Assembly (NCBI GenBank): GCA_902465115.1
Contig: CABQMC010000112.1
Location: 1 to 5,587, forward strand
Source: an uncultured Collinsella sp.
GTDB taxonomy: Bacteria; Actinomycetota; Coriobacteriia; Coriobacteriales; Coriobacteriaceae
DNA: 5,587 nt
Direction: 5' to 3'
Under the pieces are notes generated by a model. That model had not been told where the DNA came from and did no database searches. It was given only the letters and a program-made list of their open reading frames with translations. Position 1 is the stretch's first letter. Each line of letters begins with the position of its first letter. The translations under genes were made by a program, and so were the position numbers. Shown here in pieces: positions 1 through 5,256 of this stretch.

Positions 1-232
1 CCATGCGCGCTGGGATTGCGTGATGCGCAAGCTCGGCCGCACGCCTCAGACGCCCTCTGCGCCCACTAAGCCTCACCCCGCGAATGCTGTTACTGTTGAT
101 CCCAAGAAGCAGGCTCAGAAGGCTTCTGGGACCGCTAAGCCGGCTCATAAAGCCTATGTGCGCCAGACAGGCGATGGTATTCGCGTATCTCCGTCGGTAC
201 TCAATAAGAAGAAGCACCCTAAGTCGCAGTAG
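1..232 (+). CDS. 3' end of an unrecognised protein, basic C-terminal tail
   Basis: The reading frame is open from the window edge to a TAG stop at 230-232, so this is probably the C-terminus of a gene that starts upstream. It reads ...HARWDCVMRKLGRTPQ before a tail. A GTG at 20 and an ATG at 23 could be starts, but no clear Shine-Dalgarno sequence precedes them and the frame continues upstream. The tail is rich in Pro, Ala, Thr and Lys (PSAPTKPHP, KKQAQKASGTAKPAHK) and ends in the basic KKKHPKSQ, as in a disordered, possibly nucleic-acid-binding extension. I see no catalytic motif, membrane segment or signal peptide and do not recognise the family. No strong terminator hairpin follows. It could instead be a small basic protein of about 70 residues. 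Confidence 0.5.
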   Translation, partial: HARWDCVMRKLGRTPQTPSAPTKPHPANAVTVDPKKQAQKASGTAKPAHKAYVRQTGDGIRVSPSVLNKKKHPKSQ

Positions 233-281
233 GACAGTCGTGCGTTCTTCATGATGCGGGGCATATTTGTGCTGTATGGGG

Positions 282-305
282 GATAATCCTCTTACGTAGA
301 TTATC
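282..305. promoter_or_regulatory. Inverted repeat, candidate TetR-family operator
   Basis: The perfect 7-bp arms GATAATC (282-288) and GATTATC (299-305) are separated by 10 bases that contain the palindrome TACGTA (293-298). The site ends 43 bases before the start codon of the TetR-type regulator. TetR-family proteins commonly bind such dyads and repress their own genes, so autoregulation is a reasonable inference. I could not place a convincing -35/-10 pair relative to it. Confidence 0.4.
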
Positions 306-348
306 TCTCATCTGTTGATGAATGCTCGCATATCGAAGGGACACGCCC

Positions 349-960
349 ATGGCAACCAGCAAACCGCGTCTTGATCGTCGCATCGTTCGCAGCCGTAATG
401 CCATCCTTTCCGCTTTCGAGCGCCTGCTCATGGAAAAGCCGCTGGCAGACATTACGGTGAGTGCCATCGCGCGCGAGGCCAATGTCGACCGCAAAACCTT
501 TTACGTTCACTTTGGTACGGTTGACGGCCTGCTCGATGCCATTGCCGTCGATGTGGTGGAGATGATTGTCGACTCGGTCGAGAAAACGCTTGCTTCCATG
601 GACGGCGACACCAACGAGCGCGCTCTGGGCGCGGCGGCGACCTTCTTTAAAACCGTTAACGAGGCACTGTGTAACAACTTGGTGCTCAATCGTCAGCTGA
701 TCGAGAACATTCCGCTCGATGATTTTATGGCTCGTCTTCGTTCGCCGCTCGAACACGAGATTGCCGAGCGCGATCTGCTGCCCCAAGGTCTCAAGGACGA
801 GATGTTCGACTACTATCTGGCGTTTTTGCTGTCGGGTATTATCGGTATCTATCGCACGTGGGCATTGTCTGATGGCTCGGTTCCTATCGAGCGCGTCTCG
901 GAGGTTGCCAATGACCTCACACTCAACGGCCTGTCGAGCCTGGAATCTCGCTTCGAATAG
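349..960 (+). CDS. TetR/AcrR-family transcriptional regulator
   Basis: This 203-residue protein is of normal length for TetR-family one-component repressors, which bind DNA through an N-terminal helix-turn-helix and sense a ligand in the helical C-terminal domain. The helix-turn-helix spans about residues 33-56 (DITVSAIAREANVDRKTFYVHF), with the family-typical T-FY-HF recognition helix. The rest is helical and unassigned, with a hydrophobic stretch (YYLAFLLSGIIGIYRTWAL) that probably forms part of the ligand-domain or dimer core. I chose ATG 349 because GAAGGG at 335-340 lies 8 bases before it; the in-frame ATG at 322 lacks such a site. A dyad upstream (282-305) may be its operator. The gene converges on the radical SAM gene, and its target is not evident: it could be itself, a neighbour or a gene outside the window. 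The family call is firm; the ligand is unknown. Confidence 0.9.
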   Translation: MATSKPRLDRRIVRSRNAILSAFERLLMEKPLADITVSAIAREANVDRKTFYVHFGTVDGLLDAIAVDVVEMIVDSVEKTLASMDGDTNERALGAAATFFKTVNEALCNNLVLNRQLIENIPLDDFMARLRSPLEHEIAERDLLPQGLKDEMFDYYLAFLLSGIIGIYRTWALSDGSVPIERVSEVANDLTLNGLSSLESRFE

Positions 961-984
961 CATCGATAATTCAACAACTTAAAG

Positions 985-1053
985 AAGTTGCGGTGGAATA
1001 GGGATTGTTTTGGTTATTGGAAGGCCGATCTAGTCCCTATTTCACCGCAACTT
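985..1053. repeat. Long palindromic intergenic repeat, copy 1 (20-bp stem)
   Basis: The left arm (985-1004) and right arm (1034-1053) are complementary over 20 bases with one exception, which would be a G:U pair in plus-strand RNA. The loop is 29 bases (1005-1033). The left arm begins AAGTTGCGGTGGAATAG. The element starts 24 bases after the TetR stop codon. A 19-base stretch overlapping the right arm (1037-1055) recurs exactly, inverted, at 2715-2733. It may be a REP- or MITE-like element or a 3'-end RNA structure. No T-rich tract follows directly, so it is not a classic intrinsic terminator by itself. Confidence 0.75.
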
Positions 1054-1074
1054 AGTAAAACTGTTTTGACGGTA

Positions 1075-1117
1075 AGGCGGAGCAGCCTCGAAGATGTGCC
1101 TCGAGACTGCTCCGCTT
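1075..1117. terminator. Terminator-like hairpin between convergent genes
   Basis: The core stem GCGGAGCAG (1077-1085) pairs with CTGCTCCGC (1107-1115). After one C/A mismatch, CTCGA (1087-1091) pairs with TCGAG (1101-1105) around a 9-base loop. One G:U and one A:U pair extend the base. On the plus strand it is followed by a modest T-rich tract (TTCATTTCT), serving the TetR gene. On the minus strand it lies 32 bases past the radical SAM stop codon, with a weaker tail. A shared terminator for the two convergent genes is the simplest reading. Confidence 0.7.
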
Positions 1118-1148
1118 CATTTCTGAGCGTTTGTCGTGTAGGGCAGCA

Positions 1149-2582
1149 TTAATCGCCGTTTTTGAGTGTGCGGCCCTGTTTTTCGAACTTGTGCATGTCG
1201 CTATCGGCCATACCTTGTGACTTATCCTCGTGACGCTTGGCATATAGCGGATCGTCGGAGTCGTTCCAGATGCGGTCGGCGACAGGTGACCATGCCTCGG
1301 CGGCAGCCTGGGTCTTTTCGCGCAGCTGCTCGGGTGACTCCTTCTCGATAAGATCGGTGCTCATTGCGCCACTCTCGGCGACCATTTTGGGCAGCACGTC
1401 GGGATTCTCGAGCATGGGGCATGGTTTGAGGTAGTTGTCGTTGAACGGCATGTTCTCGTAGTACTTCATAAAGAGGGGAGAGCGCAGCGCGTCGAGTAAG
1501 CTCACATCGTGGATGTTGGCGTTTGAGTAGTGGATGAACACGCACGGCTCCACGTCTCCGGCGGCGTTGATGTGCAGGTAGCGGCGGCCGCCGGCGATAC
1601 ATCCGCCTACAAACTCGCCGTCGTTTTGGAAGTCGAGCGTAAACAGCGGCTTCTTCTCACGCATTTCGCGGATAAAGTGATACATGTGCTCGCGCTGCTC
1701 GGGCGTGGGCATGAGCTCGGGGGTTGCATTGCGGCCAACCGGCATAAAGTGGAAGTACCAGCAGAAGAGTGCTCCCTCGCCGATCATCCAGTCCATGTTC
1801 TCCTCGGTAGCAACCGTGTCGGCATTGGCGCTGGTCCAACAGGTGGAGATACCAAACGGCAAGTCGCGCTCGCGCAGGAGTTTCATGGCGTGCTCGATCT
1901 TTGCGTAGGTACCCTCGCCGCGACGGGCGTCGGTTGTGTGCTCATTGCCCTCGGCGCTGATGGCAGGGACAAAATTACCTACGCGAATCATGTCGTCGCA
2001 GAAGGCCTCGTCGATCAGCGTGGAGTTGGTAAAGCAGAGAAACACGCAGTCCTGATGTTTTTCGCAAATTCTGATCAGGTCGTGCTTGCGGACGAGCGGC
2101 TCGCCGCCGGTATAGATGTAGATATGCGTACCGAGCTCTTTGCCCTGCGTATCGATAGAGTCGATGTCTTCGAACGAGAGATTCTGCTTGTAGCCGTACT
2201 CGGCGGCCCAGCAGCCCGTGCAATGCAGGTTGCAGGCGCTCGTGGGATCGAGCAGGATGGCCCACGGAACGTTGCACTGGTACTTTTCGCGGTTCTTTTC
2301 CTGCTCTGGCCAAGCAAGCAGGTTGGCGTCGACAATGAGGGTCTTAAGCAGTTTGGTTCGCATCTGGGGATTAAGGCTGAACACACGCATGATCAGGTCA
2401 TACCAATTGCCGCGGCTCTTGATGACATTGGTGAATGCCTCTCGCTGTACAGGAAATACGCGATTGGGGACCAGCTTGTTCACGAGGTCCATGATTTTGT
2501 CGATGTTTTCTTGCGGGTTGTCGTCGAGATAATCGATGAGCTTGTTAAGCGCTGCACGCTCTGCTGACTGTGTAAGCGACAT
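1149..2582 (-). CDS. Radical SAM protein with SPASM-like C-terminal cysteines
   Basis: This is a 477-residue cytoplasmic iron-sulfur enzyme. The CNLHCTGC motif (Cys117, Cys121, Cys124) is the CxxxCxxC site that binds the SAM-cleaving 4Fe-4S cluster, and GGEP (159-162) is the SAM-contacting motif. Cys328, Cys347 (in DVEPC) and Cys388 (in LKPCP), around NINAAGDVEP-type spacing, resemble a SPASM/twitch domain holding an auxiliary cluster. An N-terminal helical region of about 105 residues precedes the core, and a charged tail of about 75 residues follows it; neither is recognised. SPASM enzymes include peptide-modifying and sulfatase-maturing types, but no small precursor ORF or sulfatase is visible here, so the substrate is unknown. 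The ATG start is supported by AAAGGA 9 bases upstream. The gene is monocistronic, between a palindromic promoter region and a convergent terminator. Confidence 0.9.
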   Translation of the reverse strand: MSLTQSAERAALNKLIDYLDDNPQENIDKIMDLVNKLVPNRVFPVQREAFTNVIKSRGNWYDLIMRVFSLNPQMRTKLLKTLIVDANLLAWPEQEKNREKYQCNVPWAILLDPTSACNLHCTGCWAAEYGYKQNLSFEDIDSIDTQGKELGTHIYIYTGGEPLVRKHDLIRICEKHQDCVFLCFTNSTLIDEAFCDDMIRVGNFVPAISAEGNEHTTDARRGEGTYAKIEHAMKLLRERDLPFGISTCWTSANADTVATEENMDWMIGEGALFCWYFHFMPVGRNATPELMPTPEQREHMYHFIREMREKKPLFTLDFQNDGEFVGGCIAGGRRYLHINAAGDVEPCVFIHYSNANIHDVSLLDALRSPLFMKYYENMPFNDNYLKPCPMLENPDVLPKMVAESGAMSTDLIEKESPEQLREKTQAAAEAWSPVADRIWNDSDDPLYAKRHEDKSQGMADSDMHKFEKQGRTLKNGD

Positions 2583-2614
2583 GGGTATATCCTTTCACGT
2601 GTGCTTAATGTGTG

Positions 2615-2647
2615 ATAATACCCACTTGTAGATTAAACGAAGTTTAA
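2615..2647 (-). promoter_or_regulatory. Candidate promoter and operator palindrome of the radical SAM gene
   Basis: Reading the minus strand towards the gene, a TATTAT hexamer (2620-2615) matches the -10 consensus at 5 of 6 positions and lies 32 bases before the start codon. Twelve bases upstream is the perfect dyad TTAAAC-TTC-GTTTAA (2647-2633), over the place where a -35 box would be; no good -35 hexamer is seen there. That arrangement suggests a regulator-controlled promoter. An alternative pair, TTGATT/TACAAA, lies further upstream. The rest of 2648-2714 is AT-rich with no gene. Confidence 0.4.
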
Positions 2648-2714
2648 AGATTTGTAATGTGTCTATTCAACGAATCAATTTAATTTGGGGTGAAGCGTTA
2701 TACGCCGACACCTT

Positions 2715-2768
2715 CTAAGTTGCGGTGAAATAGTGTCAGATGGGGATGCGGACGATTTCTTGGACCGC
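2715..2768. repeat. Palindromic intergenic repeat, copy 2 (degenerate)
   Basis: The 19 bases CTAAGTTGCGGTGAAATAG (2715-2733) are the exact reverse complement of 1037-1055 in copy 1. The opposite arm is diverged but recognisable: ATTTC (2755-2759) and ACCGC (2764-2768) pair with GAAAT (2727-2731) and GCGGT (2722-2726), with a 4-base bulge and a 23-base loop. Before the IS arrived, this element began two bases after the stop codon of the ABC ATPase gene on the minus strand, matching copy 1's position just after the TetR gene. Confidence 0.6.
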
Positions 2769-2781
2769 GCCTAGGCGTATC

Positions 2782-2784
2782 CAT
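2782..2784. repeat. Target-site duplication CAT, left copy
   Basis: CAT directly abuts the left inverted repeat of the IS and is repeated at 3957-3959 next to the right inverted repeat. A 3-bp duplication is usual for IS3-family insertion. Confidence 0.75.
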
Positions 2785-2808
2785 TGGAGTGGGAAGGATA
2801 AACTGGAC
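2785..2808. repeat. IS left terminal inverted repeat (IRR, orfB end)
   Basis: This 24-bp end begins TGGAGTGGG and matches the reverse complement of 3933-3956 at 20 of 24 positions. It lies 16 bases beyond the stop codon of orfB. Confidence 0.85.
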
Positions 2809-2824
2809 TTTCTTTTAAGGATCC

Positions 2825-3608
2825 TCAAGCGTATTGCCGCTCGTATTCCACTGGAGACATGTAGCCCAGGGTGGAATGCATGCGCACCCTATTGTAATAG
2901 AGCTCTATGTACTTGAAGATGTCCTGCTTGGCCTCGTCCCTCGTCCCATAGCTCCTCTCTTTCACCAATTCCCTTTTCAGCGTCTTGAAGAACGACTCGG
3001 CCACCGCGTTGTCCAGCGGCGTGCCGGGCCTTGATATCGACTGGACTATGCCATGCGAGTCCAGACACCGCCGGAAGGAACGGGAGGTGTACTGCGCGCC
3101 CTGATCGTCATGGAAGACGAGGCTGCCGTCGTCTGGCGGACCCTCCCTGCCGACCGCCTGCTCCATCGCGTCGATCGCGACCTTCTCGGTGATGCGCTCG
3201 GACATTGACCAGCCCACGACCTTGCGGGAGAAGGCGTCTATCACGGCTGCGAGATAGAGCCACCCTTCTCTTGTGGGTATGTAGGTGATGTCGCCCACCC
3301 AAAGCCTGTTGCGCTCGCCCACGGTGAAAGCGCGCTCTACCAGGTTCAACCGAGGGTCTCCCGGCTCGACCTTCTTCTGGATGCGGTGTTTTCGGGTCGC
3401 GCCCTTTCCGGCAAGTCCGAGCTTCTGCATGATGCCGCTCGAAGGCCTCGACGACGAAACCTTCGATCGCCTCCCGCTCTATCTGGGCGTCGGACTTCTT
3501 CCGGCCGAGATACTCGTAGAAACCGGATTTCGAGACTTTCATCAGCCCGCATGCCTTCTTGATGGGGCCGATCTCGCCCCTATGCTCTTTGAGGAACTCG
3601 AACCTCAC
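2825..3608 (-). pseudogene. IS3-family transposase orfB, frameshifted by internal deletion
   Basis: OrfB supplies the DDE catalytic domain of IS3-family transposase. The N-terminal part (3608 to about 3428) reads VRFEFLKEHRGEIGPIKKAC to FERHH in one frame. The catalytic part (3430-2825) continues in another frame from MQKLGLAGKG. In this second segment the catalytic triad is intact: Asp47 (GDITY), Asp109 (HDDQGAQY) and Glu145 (DNAVAESFF), with the D(35)E spacing typical of the family. Missing is the usual stretch of roughly 28-30 residues (GxYGYRRI... to ...RLM) between them. The frame change and the loss coincide, so one deletion explains both. The natural start may be GTG 3608, overlapping the orfA stop as GTGA, or entry by -1 frameshifting from orfA. 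A shortened protein from ATG 3430 would keep the triad but lack the N-terminal part. Confidence 0.85.
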
Positions 3609-3904
3609 GCATGGTCTTGACTCAAGAAGGCCCGGAAATTTTTTAGTATCTCGTTCTCGCGCTCGAGCTCCTCGACCTTCTTCTTGAGCTTCACGATCTC
3701 GTAGTCCTTGTTGATCTTCGGGGAGCCGTTTCCGGGGAACGCGCCGTCTCCCATCTCCTCGTATTCGCGGGCCCATCTTCTCAGCGTCGAATCCTTTATG
3801 CCGAGTTCCTCCGATAGGCCTTTGACCGTCATTTCCCCGGACAGGACCACCTTTGCCGCCGAGACCTTGAACTGCCTGTCGTATCGCTTTCTTCTTTGGG
3901 TCAT
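3605..3904 (-). CDS. IS3-family transposase OrfA (helix-turn-helix)
   Basis: OrfA is the DNA-binding part of the IS3-family transposase; it recognises the terminal inverted repeats and, when fused to OrfB by frameshifting, forms the active enzyme. The protein is 99 residues from ATG 3904, preceded by GAAAGG with an 8-base spacer; a GTG at 3913 is in frame but overlaps that site. The helix-turn-helix lies in MTVKGLSEELGIKDSTLRRWAREYEEM. A C-terminal leucine-zipper-like coiled coil (IVKLKKKVEELERENEILKNF) should mediate multimerisation. The slippery A-AAA-AAT near its end (3644-3638) would send ribosomes into orfB. The gene itself looks intact, and its length is normal for the family. Confidence 0.9.
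   Translation of the reverse strand: MTQRRKRYDRQFKVSAAKVVLSGEMTVKGLSEELGIKDSTLRRWAREYEEMGDGAFPGNGSPKINKDYEIVKLKKKVEELERENEILKNFRAFLSQDHA
3638..3644 (-). other. Programmed -1 ribosomal frameshift site (A AAA AAT)
   Basis: In the orfA frame the codons are CTA AAA AAT TTC, giving an X XXY YYZ heptamer. Slipping back one base leads to KKFPGLLESRPCVRFEFLKEHR, exactly the orfB frame. A short palindrome, TCTTGACTCAAGA (3615-3627), lies 10 bases downstream and might help stall ribosomes. IS3-family elements commonly make the OrfAB fusion this way. Confidence 0.7.
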
Positions 3905-3932
3905 CTTGAACACCTTTCGCTCTTAAATAGGT

Positions 3933-3956
3933 GTCCAATTCATCATACCCACTCCA
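3933..3956. repeat. IS right terminal inverted repeat (IRL, orfA end)
   Basis: Its reverse complement begins TGGAGTGGG and matches 2785-2808 at 20 of 24 positions. It also supplies the last three codons (E-W-V), part of the preceding V codon, and the TGA stop (3945-3943) of the ABC ATPase gene it interrupts. Confidence 0.85.
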
Positions 3957-5256
3957 CATTGGAATCCTCCGATGCGTCTTCGCACGCTCGCATGACCTCG
4001 ATACCATGCGAGCGTGCGAACTCGACGAGCTCTGCGTTGCGGGCGTTTATGGTGCCGAAGGCGGCGGGGCACACGATAAGGCGCGCGCAGTGGACGAGGA
4101 GCTCTTTGGCGCGGGCTATGGTTTTATCCCCGATCGGCTCGAAGGCGCGCTCGGCCACGCATTCCGTCGCCAGGTCGCGCGCGAGCTCGCAGTCGATGTC
4201 CCCTTCGTGCAGAACGCCCGCGTAGAACGCCTTGCCCTGCCGGATGAGCTGGCGAAACACAGCCGACCCCGTACCTGCGCCGGCGATGACGAACGTGTGT
4301 GCATCGCCGTGTGGGCGCCCAATTTCCACGCTGCCGAAGCGCTCGTTGAAGGTGCCATGTTGAAGGCCGTAGAGCTCGCCAATCGTCTCGCGCGTGAATA
4401 TGTCCTCGGGTGCGCCGGCGCGGAAGACCCGGCCGTCCTTCACGCAAATCACCTTGTCGGCGCTTTTCTGCGCGAGCTCGAGTTCGTGGATGGACATGAT
4501 GACAGCCACATTCCGCGATTTCGCAAGGTGGCGAAGTATTCGCAGCAGGTCGATCTGGTAGCGGATATCGAGATACGACGTGGGCTCGTCGAGCACGAGC
4601 ACACTCGGATCCTGCGCGATGGCGCGTGCGAGCATGACGCGCTGGCGTTGCCCGTCGCTTATCTGCATGAAGTCGCGCTCGGCGAGCTCTTCCACATGTG
4701 CGGTTTTCATGGCCTCATCGACCCGACTATGGTCGTCGGGCGAGAGTGTGCCCATTCGCCCGGTGTAGGGATGCCTTCCCGCCTCCACGATATCGCGGCA
4801 GGTGAGGAGCTCGGTCCGTGGGCGATCTGTCAGCATAACGGCAAGGTTCCTTGCGAACTCCGCCGTCTTCCATCGGGAAATCTCTCGCCCGTCGAGCTCG
4901 ACCGCGCCGGCAAGCGGTGCCAGATGGCGCGTGATGGTTTTCAAGATGGTCGACTTGCCCGAGCCGTTCGGCCCGATGAGCGCCACGACGTCGCCCGCGC
5001 GAACCTCCAGATCGACGCCTTCGACTACGACCTTCTTGTCGTAGCCCGCCGACAGGTCGCTTATGCGGAAAAGCGGCGCTCCGTCAGCCTGCGTTTCGAC
5101 CGGGGTTTCGAGGTTCGACTCCGCTCGAAGGAGGCGTTCCGCGCGCAGTTCCGCGCGAGTCGAAAGTGCCTTCTGGCGCTTTCGTGCGAGCTTAGGACTG
5201 CCTAAGCATGGAATGTCCCCTCCGAGCGTTTTGGGCTGCGGCACGAATTTCCCCAT
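3943..5256 (-). CDS. FecE-like ABC importer ATPase with fused C-terminal domain
   Basis: This 437-residue ATPase probably energises import of an iron-siderophore, heme or cobalamin-like chelate with the adjacent FecCD permease. In order: an unassigned basic N-terminal extension (1-60); Walker A GPNGSGKST (95-103); signature ISDGQRQR (199-206); Walker B VLVLDE (219-224); D-loop SYLD (227-230); and H-loop His257. Two positions are unusual: the Q-loop reads VMLTDRPRTELLT with no glutamine, and the signature has Asp where LSGGQ has its first Gly. After the ATPase comes a domain of about 110 residues (320-425, starting FVIAGAGTGSAVFRQL) absent from plain FecE proteins of about 260 residues. The ATG immediately follows the permease stop codon, with GAGG just upstream, indicating translational coupling. 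The IS insertion replaced the original last residues G-Y-A with V-E-W-V, so function is probably kept. The substrate is not determined. Confidence 0.88.
   Translation of the reverse strand: MGKFVPQPKTLGGDIPCLGSPKLARKRQKALSTRAELRAERLLRAESNLETPVETQADGAPLFRISDLSAGYDKKVVVEGVDLEVRAGDVVALIGPNGSGKSTILKTITRHLAPLAGAVELDGREISRWKTAEFARNLAVMLTDRPRTELLTCRDIVEAGRHPYTGRMGTLSPDDHSRVDEAMKTAHVEELAERDFMQISDGQRQRVMLARAIAQDPSVLVLDEPTSYLDIRYQIDLLRILRHLAKSRNVAVIMSIHELELAQKSADKVICVKDGRVFRAGAPEDIFTRETIGELYGLQHGTFNERFGSVEIGRPHGDAHTFVIAGAGTGSAVFRQLIRQGKAFYAGVLHEGDIDCELARDLATECVAERAFEPIGDKTIARAKELLVHCARLIVCPAAFGTINARNAELVEFARSHGIEVMRACEDASEDSNVEWV
3957..3959. repeat. Target-site duplication CAT, right copy
   Basis: This pairs with CAT at 2782-2784. 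It lies within the ABC ATPase coding sequence, spanning the Asn433 and Val434 codons. Confidence 0.75.

Larger units (their letters stand above)
2785..3956 (-). mobile_element. IS3-family insertion sequence, 1172 bp, defective orfB
   Basis: Terminal inverted repeats of 24 bp (2785-2808 and 3933-3956) agree at 20 positions, and both begin TGGAGTGGG, giving the TG...CA ends usual in the IS3 family. They are flanked by the direct repeat CAT. Inside, on the minus strand, are orfA (helix-turn-helix plus coiled coil) and orfB (DDE integrase-like), overlapping with a -1 slippery site. The orfA size and the orfB start FEFLKEHRGEIGPIKKAC suggest the IS3 subgroup; I cannot name the element. It looks unable to move by itself because orfB is frameshifted by an internal loss, but its ends are intact and could be used by a transposase from a full copy. 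Confidence 0.9.

Noticed and set aside
301..963. Minus-strand 220-codon open frame over the TetR gene
   Set aside because: The plus strand has a clear TetR helix-turn-helix and a well-spaced Shine-Dalgarno sequence.
1052..1243. Minus-strand 63-codon frame as a possible precursor peptide for the radical SAM enzyme
   Set aside because: It overlaps the 3' end of the radical SAM gene in another frame and runs through the terminator hairpin; there is no leader/core pattern and no ribosome binding site was seen.
1530..2567. Plus-strand 345-codon open frame antisense to the radical SAM gene
   Set aside because: The opposite strand carries clear radical SAM motifs; this frame has no recognisable domain and is a codon-bias mirror.
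985..2733. The radical SAM gene as a mobile cassette flanked by inverted 19-base repeats
   Set aside because: The repeats are better explained as 3'-end hairpins of the TetR and ATPase genes; there is no recombinase and no target duplication at their edges.
3108..4007. 299-codon minus-strand frame across the IS as one protein
   Set aside because: Only its middle part (about 3640-3430) is real OrfB sequence; before it lies the orfA region read out of frame, and after it comes Arg-rich frameshifted sequence.
3931..5205. Plus-strand 424-codon open frame antisense to the ABC ATPase gene
   Set aside because: The minus strand encodes Walker A, signature, Walker B and H-loop motifs; the long antisense frame is typical of GC-rich codon bias.
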